Made by a program: the position numbers and the translations under genes. From Dromaius novaehollandiae (lineage: Eukaryota; Chordata; Aves; Casuariiformes; Dromaiidae), in assembly GCF_036370855.1 (NCBI RefSeq), contig NC_088112.1:19212469-19276468 (forward strand): a DNA stretch of 64,000 nt, in the 5' to 3' direction. The notes beneath the pieces were generated by a model. That model was not told where the DNA came from, ran no database searches, and saw only the letters and a list, made by a program, of their open reading frames with translations. Position 1 is the stretch's first letter, and the number at the start of each line of letters is the position of its first letter. This document shows, piece after piece, positions 11,858 through 25,355 of the stretch.

Positions 11858-14800
11858 GTAATTCAGTGGGACTGATTGTTTATAAGAAGAATAAACCAGG
11901 CTGTAAGTAGAGCCAAAAAGCAGTTTTCTTTATCGTGGTACTTTTAATTATCACCCTTTCCCCACTGACCTAGTAAAATACAAAATAAAGATTTTATTCA
12001 GTCTTAGGTTGCCCAGAAAAATACCTTCAGACTTCATTAACATTTGATCTGTTCGCCAGAGAAGTGATCATTTTAAAAGAAGTTAAAGCATAACTGAAAA
12101 CTTGACATAAACTAAGTCATACGACTGGCTAGAATATTATTGATGGAAATTGAGATCCAACGTAAAATAATGCCAATTTCACCAAAATCCAGTTTTAAAG
12201 GAAATAAATTTTGTGTTGCAATAGTTACTTCAGTAAGTCTGAAATGGAAGATTTTTAGAATTAACTAACGCCTTCGGAGTTTTTGGAATCAGACCAAAAG
12301 CAAGCCCAGTAAAATCAGCATTTCTGTTTTCTATACAATTACATGTACGAATACCGATATTAATGAAGGCTTGGCATTAAAAAAAAATACATCGAATGCA
12401 TACTTCCGTTTTTATCTTGTGAACCCTACTTCAATTATTTCCAAATACAGGAAAAAATATTCCTAGCGGAAGAAGAACAATGCTGAACGGATATTAGGAG
12501 AACTTTAGACAGGAAACCTGATACCTTCAGGACCAAGAGCGTAGGAAAAGTTTTGAACGCTTCATGACCAGCTTGGAGATCTGAGGAACTGCCAGCAGCT
12601 GCTCATCTGTGCAGAGCCTGGAAGGCACCTGTGGACAGGACCAGGGCACCAGGGATGGCCGCACCTGAGCTGCCACGTGCGGCCATCACATAGGAAACAG
12701 CTGGTTTGAGGGAACAAAAGCATGTATGAGAAATCTTTAAAAATATCCCCAGTAGGGAGGGCTGGGCAATCACTCAACATCACACGCCACGCGGTCCCAG
12801 GTTCCAGCCTGGGAGAGCTGGAAGAAGATCAGACTTTTTCCCCTCGGGAAGCAAGGATGAATGATAATGAAGCAAGATCATTAGATGCTTGCAATGGTCA
12901 GGATGTTCTCTCAAAGTGCAAAATATTTCTACTGTTAGTACAGTTGTTACTGTTAGTAACTCCAAAATTTGTAGGCAACAAAAATGCTGAATAGAATGGC
13001 TTTCCCAGGTCCTACCCTTCACCTGACTGACAAACACCTTTCTCCTAAGTGGAAGAAAAATTGTCCTTGGTCCTACTTGTGACTGGTTCCTTCCTCTGCT
13101 TGCCTTGTCTCCTTTCCTCTTAGTTTCCCAGGCTTTGTACTGAAACGAGCATAAGGCCATGTGTAAGCCCTAAGGATATTATTTAGTCCTTTCTTCTGGA
13201 AGAAAATGTCCAGGGGCAGAATGATTTCAGGGTGTTCAAATTCCTGACGTGGAAAACCCTGTGAGGAGTCAAAGATAACCCAGCTGTTTCCACCAGTTTT
13301 ACAACCCCCTAACCATCACTTCCTCTTGGGTGGTTACAAATCTACATCAGTGTTAAGTGAGAACAAAGTTAAACCATCCCAGCTTCTGAGTACAGAAGGG
13401 CTTTTGGACCTCTGTGAAAGGTTACTTCCTTGTCGCGAGTGGCAGTAATTCAGGATGATTCTTCCTAGGTTCCTGGCATTTAAACATCAAACACCACGTA
13501 AGGCTTCAGAAGTGCTTTCTATCTCCACTGCAAATCAGAGAAAAAAAGGCAGTAAGAGTTAATTAATAGCTTCTTTGGAGCAAATTATTATTTACAGCCA
13601 ATTCATCTTAAATTTGTACCTGTACAACTACTCTGAGTTCATCGAGTTCAATGAGTTCAGTAAAATTTAATTGAGATTATTATATTTTAAAGGGCAAATC
13701 ATACAGGGTTTTTTTATGTAGCAGAGGTGTCTCTGCTTTTTCTCTGAATGGGGCCTGATTAGTGACAGCAGAATTCAGCCTTATGTGAATGCACTGTTTT
13801 AGTGCCCCACTTTTATACATTAGTAAGTAAATCAGAAGTAAAAAAGAATAGATTTAAGTGGTGCCTTCCAAGTATCTTTCACATAGTTTTGCTCATAAGC
13901 TGAATGGTTCTTTTTGTAAAAGGACGAGAAACAGCCTCCTTTCCCACTGGAGGTCTTTTTTAAATCTGGCCTTTAAAATCCTTTATGGTGGTAAAGTGAA
14001 AAAAAAAAAAAAAAGAAAAAACCCCTTAGTGTATATTGATGCTCTGCTTGCAGATCGTCTTCCGTTCCAAGGGGCACAATGTGATTCCCTGGCTGGTGCA
14101 CGGTTGCGAGAGAATCACCCATTTTTATCACTTTCCTTTCGGTTATTGTTTCCTTCCTTCACCACAAATATTTCCCACAGTGCCACTGTTTTCTCTTGGC
14201 CTCCTTGCTCATCCAAACTAACAGTTAGGGGCACACTGGGCATTTTGTTATGCGTTTTTTCTGTTCTGGTAGGCATGAAAACACTCAGTAGGGATTCCAT
14301 TATGTTTTAGCAGTTGTGCTGAAGGGTGAAATAACTTCACAGCCCGTCAGAGTAGTGATGCATCATGAATAGTTCCTTCTTTATCCTACATATTTTTATT
14401 TAAACATTCTTAAACATGTTTTGTAACAAACTGCTTTCCCTGTACTAGACTGTTTAGAGGAGGAAGATCTGTTTTAATTTTCAAATGACCGTGAAAGATT
14501 GGAGAGAAGCAACAAACAAGAACATCTCTGCATTAAGTTATCAAAATTTTTTCCATGGATCTGAGGCTGGAGAGCCAAATGTTAGCAAAGAGTTTTTAAC
14601 CTTCGTTCAGTGTTTTGCTGTCCTTGTTTTCAGAAATTGGGAATGTTTTCACCTGGGTATTGATTGCATCTCAAACTTGGACAATTTTGTCTCGTTTGTG
14701 ATTTCTCTGAACACCAAATCTGTCAGAGCTCGCATGGGTAGAGCAAAGGGCAAACCAGTGTCAAAACGCCGCGTTCCCCATTGCCCCCCTTTTACAGACA

Positions 14801-15829
14801 ATCCTTGTCTTCAAAGTCTCGTCAACAGCTCCCACTTTTCCAACATCAGATAATGACAGGTTTGCCTTTCTGTGTAGTGTGTTACCAGAACACGTCTCAT
14901 TACCACGTTCAGCTGAAGGACCGTACCAAACCTTTGGCTGATGAACGTCTCCAGTGGGTTCGTTTTCATGAAACTCTGACCCCGAACCATCTTTTGCAAA
15001 ATTAGATGAATGAAGGTCGTTCAGCCTTAGCAAGTAGCACTGATTTGAAGGGACTGTGACTGAGGCCAAGGATGTAGCATCAGCAAGGGAGAACAGGAAA
15101 GGGCATTTTCCTGCTCTAAAAGCTCCTCGCAGTGCTGTGCAAGCCAGAAGTTACCGATTATTCCTGACTGCTCCTCAGCTCTTTTAAAATGCCTATGTTA
15201 CTGGTGGAAGGATTTTGTATACCCACAAGGCACAATGAGTTTAAGTCACTAAAGCGCTACAGTGTCGTCTCAGTCTGTGTTCCTCCAGGTTTTGGGTTTA
15301 CTCTTCAAATCTCTCTGGAGATAGTAAGCACAGACCCTACCTAATGCCAGTTATGGTGGTAATGCCTGGTGTGAACACCTGGCTCTGTGGGATTAGCCAA
15401 AGCCACCAACTCAGTACATCAGACCTGCACAATATTGTAGTAGTCGTACAGCTTTTATGGCGTTGTGTTTCCTTACCTAGGCACTGACCTCTGCTCACCA
15501 TAAAATTTCAAAAATAGCCCGTGTTTTTTTATCTGTTCCCCAGCTACCTATCTGAAAAACAGTTTACACACTAAATGCTAGAATATTAACTTACAAACCT
15601 CAGAGTAAGTTATTTTGCAATACATAAGAGGGCCCAGTCAGAGGTGTCTGCTGTAGCTTTGCCCTAAAACCCGCTCATGGTCAGCACGACACGTGCTGCC
15701 CAGAGGCAGGCTGTGAATTAGGTCATGACTCAGAGCGATGTTAATCTTCCTTCCTTACTGCTTCCTTCCTCCCTCCCTCCAGGAAGCGGGTCCTACACCA
15801 GTTTTGTGCCGGGAACAAAGGGTGGCCCC

Positions 15830-16090
15830 ATCGCGGCATGGCGGGCTAAGCTCTCGGAAAGGAAAGGAGTTCACCGCTCACGCAGCCACATCACTTCCCG
15901 CCGGCATCCAGGCCGAGGACGTGGCTGCCCTGCTGAGACTGCTCGCTTTGAAGCTGCTGCTGGTGCGCGTGGTCAGCGCGGGGGTCTGCTCACCTCCTCC
16001 AGACCTGTCCCCTTTGCTTCGCTTCCCAGCAGATGCGCCGCTGCCGCCTGGCCCGCAGGATGGATGCCGCGTTACCTAGACGCGTTGCAG
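15830..16090. promoter_or_regulatory. CpG-rich island
   Basis: About twenty CpG dinucleotides lie in roughly 260 bp, against an AT-rich, CpG-poor surrounding. A long pyrimidine tract ending in AG (15749-15781) precedes it. Two overlapping open frames cross it but resemble no known protein. It could be a promoter or a methylation-free regulatory element. Confidence 0.45.
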
Positions 16091-18600
16091 TGAAAAGCTT
16101 CAAATCCCGTCTTCCGTTCCTAAAGGAAAAAGCGGAGGGGAAAAAATTCGAATCAGTCAGTTGCTCTGCTAAAAAGATGGCAGTGAAACTGGACTTACGC
16201 AACCCCCACAATAATTGGAAACATCAGAACCCGCTTTCTAAATCTCTTTAGTCCTGTGATGATTTACAAGTCCTAAAGATGAAATTTATTAACACTGTTC
16301 CCCTCATGGCTAGACCTGGGTTGGAAATATTTTTTCACCATTGGCTACGAATATACCCTAAGGATGGTAACACAGTATTTTCCAACTGACCCAGCAGAAA
16401 AAAAATTCAAAACAGATTTAAATAAAGGGCTGTGTGGATTCAACAGCGTACCTGTGTAAACTAAAGCAATTGTACCAAAATAATACTGAGAAGCTTTAAA
16501 TGTGCAGCAAAAAATTTCGGATCTGTCCTTGAACTGAATTTTCATAGATTTACTATGCTGGGAAAGGTTGAAAGGAAGCTTTTGCCTGAAAAGCTGTGGT
16601 GAACAACAGCAAGGTTTCTGCAGCATAATGACAAATTTACACAAAATGAGGCGAAAATTTTGGAAAGCTCTGCGTCATAGATTTAGACTGCCTTTTTAAG
16701 AAATACCACATAGTGGCTGGAGTTTGCAAAAGTAATGCAGTAAATTTAGCAGCACAAAGTTAACAGCTGCTTGTTCTTTTAGCAGCTAAGAGGTTTCGAA
16801 AAAAACTTACCTTTATCTCAATTTTCTCAGAATTTTGAGAAAAGGTTTTTTCCCCCACTTCTTTAAAAATAAAATCAACAATTCTTTACTGATCCATTTA
16901 CTAAGGGAATAACTGTAAACTGCATGCCAAAGTTGCTCCTGTATGTAGCTTGCACTCAAAAGACGCAGACAAGACTGAGTGCTCCCTCATGCCTCATGGG
17001 CATTTTATCAGCTAGAAGAACAATTAATAACATCCCAGAACTGATTTGCATTCACAAGTTCAATGAAAGAAAGGCAACACAGGAAAAATAATCACACGGG
17101 AACGTACAGGATCGTAAAACTAGCAGCAAAAGATAGTGTATCATCAAAACACAAGCGCTCCATCATCACATTTTCACTCATGGACCTGCATCTTCAAATA
17201 ACCTGCACTAAAGTCACTGGAAGCCGTGGTGGTGGGAGGACTCTCGAGGAGCCGGGAGCCGGTCGGAAGGGAACGGGGAGCAGGCTCTGCCGGAGGAGAG
17301 GAAGCAGGCACCTGAGGATCAGAGGCAGCGGAAGAGCTCCGCATTAAACTTCCTCACGTCGATATAAAGCTGCTGGATCACAGGATGGGCTTTCTGGTGG
17401 GTTAGTTCTTTTGTTTTCTCAAGAGAACAGATAGGAGCTGTGAGTTACATGCATGAAAATTGTGGTGGTTTTATGAATAAAGAATAAAGAAAATCCACCC
17501 TTTGGGTTTACTTAGACCAGAATTTTACAGCTAACAATTCAAAACCAGGTTGAGAAATGGGCCCTTGCTGAAGAAATGGCCAAGACCGGGGGAAGGCTGT
17601 AAACACCAAAGGTGGACAGGAGGCAGCTTGAGAATTTCTTGAGGGACTGCCATGAGGAACGGCATTCCTCATGCTGAATCTGCTGAAACTAAATCACAAT
17701 AAAACAGATGCCATACATCTAATACTATCTGCATACATGTTACTCTGGTTAGGTGCTCCCTTCGTTAACGTAAGCAAGGTGCTTGAATAGCCATTGCTTT
17801 TGAAGAGCAGATGCCATGCTCCCTTGTTTACCATCCATCCCTGGTCAAAAGAAGGAAGGAGGGAAGCTATGTATGCTTGCAATTACAAACCAGAGACCTT
17901 GTCCAAAGTCTACAGAAGTCAACAGAAAGGTTTCCATTGACGTCAGCAAGCATTGGGATGGGCCCCAGGAGTTTCACTGGATGCTAACAACATTTCTCCC
18001 GCTGTCAGCTGGAGCTTTGCTGGGTGAATTTCAGGACTGGGTTCAGATGCCCAGGTTTCCTCTTCTTGCAGCAAGGGTAAAAGGGCAGCCTGCAAACATG
18101 AGGCTGCAGGTTTTAAGGCTGGCTCTAAACAAGGACCAAGCAGCAGCATATTGTACAGCAGCCTTGGGCCGTGCTAAATTAATGCCATCTGCTACTGGCC
18201 TTCCTCCCCTTGCCTCCTCCCACCTCCTCCCTCAGGGGGCTCCCGACAGTGGAGAATAGCTGGAGTACAGTCGCAAGGAATCACGCCTCTTCCTGTCCCT
18301 AACACACCCTTTACACCCTTTGTTTCTCACTAAGTGTCATGGGTGGAGTAGGATCCCAGGGTGTTGGCTCCAAACCAGCTGGCAGCATCTGGCCGCTCTC
18401 GGCCCCCACCGCTTCTCCCGTAGGGCTTGCGGGGCCTGAAGAGCCTCAGCCTAGCTCTGCAATCTCAAGGGGTTAATGCTTGGGGGGTGTTTTTCTCACC
18501 CAGGAGGGGAGTTATTTTCAGTGATGTCACTGTCTGAAAGCTTATAAACTTTGCAAATGCAAAGGATCACAAATGTCGTGTGAAATCTCTTTTCCCCCCA
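16091..18600. other. Non-coding DNA, nothing recognised
   Basis: No recognisable exon, RNA gene or repeat. 18180-18450 is GC-richer but lacks coding signal. Confidence 0.5.
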
Positions 18601-18601
18601 G

Positions 18602-18675
18602 GTTGAAACCTTTGCCGACAGCCCTTTGAGGGGAAAGCTCCCGTTGCTCGGGCTGCTAGTCCGAAAGTTCAAAAG
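18602..18675 (+). other. Candidate exon (74 bp), unassigned
   Basis: A strong acceptor (CTCTTTTCCCCCCAG) and a near-consensus donor (AAAAG|GTAAGA) bound 74 bp. One frame is open (starts VETFADSPLRGK) but resembles nothing I know. Its phase cannot join openly to the next exon-like segment at 19976. If real, a lncRNA exon is the likeliest reading. Confidence 0.2.
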
Positions 18676-19975
18676 GTAAGAACCATTTCTCACCACGAGT
18701 GTTTGCGAAATGCAATTGAAAGTAAAGATCCTAATTACATTTGGCATTTCTAATAGTCACTCTTCCGCTAAACAAATGACATCATTTGTGGCATTGGCAG
18801 TAAAAGAGCCCACTGTAAGAGACTGTAAACAAGAGTCCATCCAGCTCCATTCCACTTTAACAAAAGGAAGGGGAAGGGGGGGGGGATCTTGCTAAATGAC
18901 CATGATGTTCAAGCCTTTCTCAAGTATTAAACATGTCCTGGTACCTCTGCAACATATTTTTGAAATGGGGGAAAAAAAACGTGCTCAGAAACTGGGACTT
19001 TTAGAAAACGCAAGGAAATCACAGTGCTCAACAATGCATATGCGCTCGGGCTGTGTGCTTGGCCACTCCTTCCTTTTCTGGATCCAAATTTTGTCGGTGT
19101 TACAGATCTGTGAGGCTGGACTGAACTTCCTTCTAATTACTTGAAAGCTATATTTGACATTTCCATGGGATGCGCTTTCCCAAACAGGAGTTACGTTTAC
19201 AATTCCTCTTAAAAAAAAAAAAAAAGTTGCACATCGTTTTATTCTTCCTAATACAATACTGTGTACTCTTTGCCCTTCACTTGAGGGTGTCACAGGTCAT
19301 ACCTCCACAGCAATGGGAAAAGAGATGCTTGTACTTAAATCTATAGAGCTCCCTCTAGAGTGGAGCAAAGAGGCTATTTCCCAGCATGTTTTGGCGTTAG
19401 GAACAATTTTGGTGTTAAGAACAAAAGAGCAATGTATCAGCTTGGCCTTTCAAGGAGAATGCTAGTAAGAGAATGCAGGATCTACACACCAAAACATGGC
19501 TAAGGGAAAAGAGAACGGTTTCCCCCTCCTTTTCTTTTTAAAGCAGAATGCAACATCTCAGTCTCAGTTTGTGTGAGCAAACGAGGTGTGATGGACCCTA
19601 CTGCTGTGCTCAGGTGTTAGTTCAATAACAGTTTAGAGTGAAGAGTGCGGCCAACACGTAAGCTTTCCTTGGCGCTCTCCTTTCCATGTAATGATCCTGC
19701 TTGACTCTGCTTAGTTTGTGATATTTGAGGGCATCGCAGCACGAAGCGGTGTGAACCCAGGCCATTAATTGTAACAGGATGCGGTTAGAGGCTTTCTGAT
19801 ATCTACGTGCCTGTAACTGTAATCTGTATTCAGCTATTTGCAGCCCTTAATTCAAATAAAAGTAACGTTTGCATTCAGATTGCCTTTAGTGCATATGTGT
19901 TGTGTGATAAGTTAAAAGTACAATGTAAGGGGAATACCTATTCCGTGTCAAATATATATATTTTTTTCTCTCCAG

Positions 19976-20054
19976 GAACTGGAATGACCTTTGTCAGATC
20001 TGTTTTTAGGCAACTGAACTCACCACTTCAGAAAAGCAACAGCTCATTTGGACT
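19976..20054 (+). other. Candidate exon (79 bp), unassigned
   Basis: A T-rich acceptor (TTTTTTTCTCTCCAG) and donor (GACT|GTGAGT) bound 79 bp. Only the third frame is open. It lies 1.3 kb downstream of the 18602 candidate on the same strand. No protein family is recognised. Confidence 0.2.
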
Positions 20055-20905
20055 GTGAGTTGAACTGAAATCTTAATACTTTCACACCGCTCAGTTTTTG
20101 ATATTTGCTTAATAATTATGCTCCTAATAGATTCCTTAACCTAAGGAAAGGATCTTGCCTGTCTTTTTTTCCTTCGCAGTATGTAAAGTACGGCATACAG
20201 GCTTGATCCAAACATATGGAAATACCTCCTCACCTATAAAACGAGATAGGTTAATAATGTTCCATTCTCTTACTAATCAAATTGCAACATACTGTCTGTG
20301 AATCACTCACAGTATCATCATGCAAACCCTTTCACAGCGATAGGCCTTATTTATAGGAACACTCGCCTTGTTGAGTGTGAAAGAGGCCATTTATGCTTAA
20401 TAATGATAATAACCAGCCGTTAGCGAGACTGGGAAAAGCCAGGAAAATAAAACACCACAGAAGTTTACAGGAAAGGACGTTCAGTGTTGCCAGGAGGGTG
20501 AGAAGGTCAGACATCTGGTGGCTCGGCTCGCTCTGGATTACAGGCAGGAATGCACGGCCGCGGGAGGTGGGGCGCAGGCATCCCCCGGCCCCGTCAAGGG
20601 CAGTCCTGGCTGGTGGGACATCTGGGTTTGCCCGCGTGCCCCTGGGGGCACCAGACTTTTTTTCTTTAAGGGAATGCCAGAGCACAGACCTGGCACCTTC
20701 AGCATAGTCAAACTCCCAGCAAACGAACAAAATCTGGGATAGAGGAGAAAAATACGCCCTGGAAAAATTTTGGAGCTTAAGCTGCGTTAAAGACTACAAA
20801 TGAAGTGCTTATAAAAGCCCTCAGAAATTATATCGTGTTCATTCTTGCTAATCATAACAAATAAATAAATAAAACCGGGATCAGATTGACCACCATGCCC
20901 TAATG
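20055..20905. other. Non-coding DNA, partly GC-rich
   Basis: 20500-20660 is moderately CpG-rich. Overlapping open frames on both strands are compositional; no product is recognised. Confidence 0.5.
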
Positions 20906-20990
20906 CAGTGGTCCCAGACTTTCCGGGCACAGACCGCCAGGTATTTGAATAAAAAGTATATGTTTCTGGGAAACCAACTGCAAACTGCCT
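20906..20990 (+). mobile_element. Possible hAT-type DNA transposon end
   Basis: The segment starts CAGTGGTCCCAGACTTTCCG and then GGCACAGACCGCCAGG. This closely resembles hAT termini of the type CAGTGGTTCCCAAACTTT...GGACCGCC. No matching opposite terminus or 8-bp target duplication was located, so this is at most a fragment. Confidence 0.4.
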
Positions 20991-23924
20991 TGTGATTTGT
21001 AGGTCCTGCTTCAAGGAGCTACAGACAGTGCTGCTTTATTCTGCACTAGCAAGGCGAAATAGCCACGGGGTCAGTGTCTCAGTTCAGCAGCACAGTTAAT
21101 TCCCCGTCGCTGTTATGGCACATGTGGCTTTGAGTTTGAGACCAGCACAGCATTTGTGCTTCAGCTGGGTTTTTACCATCCACTTGTCTCACTGCACTTG
21201 GGATAGAGCAAAAGAACATCCTGAAATCGCGAGTATTAAAACAGTGGGTCATTCTGGGATACACAGAGCTCATCGAAGCCACAGGGTCAAGACTTCCACA
21301 ACCGAACCTCTGTACACATGTTCAATAAGCACAATAAAATGACACATACAAACCCACTGTGAATCTGATTTGTATTTAGCAGTGGAATTTGCAAGTATGA
21401 ATTACCATGCAGTGTCCTAGCTTCTCCCTGCTGTGAAAACAATGGGATGAAAAGCTCATTTTATCAGACATTGCTTGGCCACAAATCATTGAAACATGGA
21501 GAGAAAGTGTAGGGGGATGTAGGCTACAAAGTACCTACAAACTCTACATTTTCCTAAGACTCAGACTGCTGCTTGAGTTTGACTTGTAAGAGCTCAGCAA
21601 CCCACAAGAAAAGCCGTGTCTTATTAGCAAATCCAGTAAGAGCCTACCATGTTTTCCCTTTGATGCTGCAATTTCACCACCTCCAGCCTTTATTGTAAGT
21701 TATCTCAGATATTCACTGTGTTCAGTTTACATTCATACCCATCTATTTTTAACAAAAAATAAACTCAAATGCACACTGAAGCAGTACAGTGTTTCTCTTG
21801 AGTATCATAAGACTGCTTGATCACATCTTTTCCTGGCACTTAGTTCATTGGTTTATGAATTATTTTCTTACGCAGGGTACTTACTTGATAGTTTAATGGC
21901 TGAAAGTGATTGTTCTCGAAATATGGATGGAGTTGTCATGGTAATACATTGCTAGGAAGATTAAGGCATGCTTAAATTAAGGCATGCATCGAATTCTCGG
22001 TTGTTTTAGCTCCTCTTCCATTGCCATGTTTGGAGAACATCATATCTAGTGAACTCCTCCAAGGCATCTTATTGGATTACCCGTCAAGTAGTGACTAACC
22101 AAGGCTTTGAGTCACCAATTTACCATCCTTGGATTTAAGCCAGTCACGTGCAGCGTACGTACAGACGCTTCTCAGACAGGCAGGACAGTGATTGGGCTCC
22201 AGCATTGTCTGTTTTGCAATACTATAAATTCTTTCCAGTGTCTTTGAACTAAATCTTGAACAGACTAATACGCCACGGGAACGTTTGGCTCAAAGATACA
22301 CAGGGAGATTGTCAAAAGCACGGAAGAGTTCAAACAACAACGGGAGATAGGTTTGAGGGCTTGATTTTTAAGGGGTTTAAAAAAGTCTATAGCAATGAAT
22401 GGGGCCTTAAGAGATTTTCAGAAATACTTATTGAAAGTGCCACCCACAGGATTGCCTCCCACACACCCTACCCAGCAATTTGTTCAGAGAAAGTCACCAT
22501 AGCGATTCCCATCAGAAACTCTGACGAAGAAGACATCTGGTTAAGTATGTATCAGTATTTCTCATATACTGATAGCATTTCTGACTTTTATTGAAAGAGA
22601 TCAGCTGACACTAGTTAAATATCTAGTCATGTGTGAACTGTCACTGGGGATTTTTCCACGCAGCATGTCCTCAGGTTGGCTCACTAGCAGAGACAGAGAT
22701 TATGTGGATGTGTGGGAAGAGGGGAAGCATCATTTCCCCAAAACTGGCTCCCTGTAACGAACCCACTCAAACCTTCTCAGTAGTTCACCAAAAATTTAGT
22801 CTGTGCCTCCCCATCTATGCACAGTGGTGAGGAACACGTACTGAAACCTTATCTTTGAGAAAATTTGCACTGGAAAGGAACATTATTGCCAGTCTCAAAT
22901 CCATGCTGGAATTTGAAACATGAGAAACAGTCATGCACGGAAACTCAAGGAAAAAACAAAACAAAAGGCTAGCCTATGAACACATGTAAATACAATTTTC
23001 AGAATTGCCTAAATGAAACAGAAGCCTGTACGCCTTATTTCTGAAGCTCCCATTGCTGCGAACAAAGCAAACCCACAGCAATAAACATTTGCAAAGAAAA
23101 CTGTTGTCAAATCCACTGATGCAGAGTAATAACAACCCATTGCAACTGCAGTCAACGCTTTTCTTGTAAATCAGGCAAATAAATATTCACTGCCCTGTAC
23201 GTGATCGGCAGCTTGCAGCAAAGACGACCCCAAGCACATGGGAAAAGGATCAAAACAAAAACCACGTGATGATTCTGAACAGAAACTGCATTATCCACCG
23301 AAGCGACAAACACACATGGCCTTCAGATTCTTTTAAAACAATACCAGGGCTGCATCGTGACTGAAACTGGGAAAAGCAGATGCTGGCCAAAGGAGAAGTT
23401 TAGCATGCACAACACACAGCAGGAAATCATAGCGTTTTGGCGTGAGCAGGGAAGAGCTCATTGCAAGCTCGTTTCCAGAGAGCGTAGGTGAACCACACGA
23501 GAGAGAGACTCGAGGCAGGATTCACACCAGCATCACTAGGTTCACTCGGACGGTTGGCCCTTTCATTCAGCTCCTCCTGGAGACAGGAACCAGCTACCAA
23601 AATGACGCCTGGCTCAAGGTCAAGCGCTACCAAAAAACGCAGGAACAGTACTGCAGCACTTCCTCTTAAGAGACATTATTATCCACACTAAGGACTAGAA
23701 AGTTTTGGTTGGTGTTCTTCATTGGAAATGAAGGATTCACACCAAATGTAAGGGTCCCTGAAACACAGAGGAAAAAAAATCCCCCCCACACACGTTTTTC
23801 GCTCCCTCAGAGATGCATTCAATTTAACCCACAAATATAGAGATACTTCTACAAGACGACCATTTCTAATTTTCAATAGGTATCAAATCCACTACTTTGG
23901 CTGGAAAGTCAAATTAGCTATCCC
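20991..23924. other. Non-coding DNA, nothing recognised
   Basis: No exon or RNA gene recognised. Near 21960 an 11-bp TTAAGGCATGC motif occurs twice, 5 bp apart. Confidence 0.5.
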
Positions 23925-24000
23925 TTTGGGATGGTGGAAGGGACCAGATGATCTACGGAAATCCCTGTCACACTATTTTCCATGATTTCACGAACTAATT
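23925..24000 (+). mobile_element. CR1 LINE 3' terminal fragment (avian-type end)
   Basis: GGAAGGGACCAGATGATCTA followed by AATCCCTGTCACACTATTTT and CCATGATTTCA parallels the bird CR1 terminus 'ggactagatgatctccagaggtcccttccaacctctatgattctatg'. It is short and diverged. Confidence 0.5.
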
Positions 24001-24604
24001 ACAACATGCAGAGAGTTTTAGAAGCCTCCAAGAGCACTGTTTGGCCTCCTTGTGAAGTACAAACCTATGCGGAACATGTGTAAGTTAGTAGTACTATTTG
24101 TAAGGACTAGTGCATTTTAATCTTTTTTGTAATATAAATTATTCCTGATTCATAGTAACGCGTGTGGAAAATTTACACTATTTTTATGGCTGATTTAGGG
24201 CCAATACTCAGCTTTATGGCTCAACCCTGAAAAAGTGGCAGAGGAATCTTGTTAGATAAAATGGCTTGCAATTCTGACTCAGCAGTGACAAATCTTTCGG
24301 GTGCTCATGTGGGCTGAGCATCTCAATGGAGAAACGCTCTCTTCGTGAGTAGTCCTAGAGCCAGGTGTGGAGTTTCATATGTGCGCGCAGTTGGGCATTC
24401 ACTATTTTCCATGAACACAGTTTACAAATGGGAGAGAAAGAAACTTCCGTGCTCAACCACAACTGCCTGTGCACGTGGAAGGAAGGTCTGTCTGCCAGAT
24501 TTCAGGCCCTCCGTTCTCCTCCCACAATGTGGGACGTGCGATCAGATCTTGAAAAATTGAAAAGAGAGGCCAACTCTTTTCATCATCTATCAATGCTAAG
24601 TGTG
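24001..24604. other. Non-coding DNA, nothing recognised
   Basis: AT-rich left half grading into the CpG island at 24.6 kb. No exon seen. Confidence 0.5.
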
Positions 24605-25355
24605 GGAAGGCGATGCTTAGAGTCCCGGCCAGGTATCGGGGTGCTGCACCCGCTGCCCGACGCCGTCCCACGGGCTCTGCCTGCTGCTGCATCCAGGGGC
24701 CACCCCATGGCATTGCCGCTGCTCTCCCAGGATCTCCCAGGATCTCCGAGGGCTTCCTGCAGCTGCAGGGAGGAGCTGCACGGCTGCGCGGACGGCGCCA
24801 GGTGAACGCAAATCCCGCAGCAGAAGTGACGACAGAAGCGGCTAGGCCCTGGGAAAGGGAGGTGACGGCAGCGATAAGGCTGCTGCCGGCGAGAAGCCTC
24901 CGCCCCGCCAAAGGGCAGCGGCACTGTCCTGCGGGGAGCTCAAAGGCTGCGGCAGGACGGAGCAGCCGGCGGCTGCCCCCTTCCTAGGACGCAGTCTGCC
25001 GAGGTGGAGCAAAAGCAACTTGTGGCCTGAATCTGTTCTTCCCTTCTTTTGTTAGAAAAAAAAAAGCCAACAGAAAAACAAAAGATAACGTAAAACATGT
25101 GGCTGACACTTTCTCCAGAAGGATTTTTTTAAAAAACCCTGTGCCATTTCAAAGCGTTATCTCCGGAGGAATTATTCTGCAGGCGAGCCGCCAGGCTGGA
25201 GCTGCCCTGCTCGTCGAGAGGGTGGAAACGCCGCGGCCGACGGCGTTCGGGCAGCTAATGCAGCCTGGCACTGGCGTGCGAGCCGCCAGCCAGAGAAACA
25301 CGCAGGGCAGCCGCTCCGCCGGCAAAATCCCCCGCTTTCTCGTGCGGGCGGAATG
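24605..25355. promoter_or_regulatory. CpG-rich island (two dense blocks)
   Basis: Dense CpG blocks at about 24640-24990 and 25180-25350 are separated by an A-rich gap. The 12-mer GCGAGCCGCCAG occurs twice in the second block. Open frames of 113-152 codons on both strands follow from the GC-rich composition and match no family. It could be a promoter, but no TATA box or first exon is evident. Confidence 0.5.

Larger units (their letters stand above)
9541..15780. other. AT-rich non-coding DNA with scattered repeats
   Basis: No exon recognised. Open frames up to 150 codons (for example 13858-14310) cross an A-rich tract and show no family resemblance. Fold-back repeats near 11.1 and 11.6 kb and a 24-bp tandem duplication at 11.8 kb are listed separately. 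Confidence 0.55.

Noticed and set aside
15725..16093. Open frames across the 15.8 kb CpG island, preceded by a good acceptor
   Set aside because: The translation (containing LLRLLALKLLLVRVV) resembles no known family and no donor pairs with the acceptor.
20347..20365. 15-bp TATTTATAGGAACAC shared with about 55450
   Set aside because: One or two 15-mer matches are expected by chance in 64 kb, and no extended similarity surrounds it.
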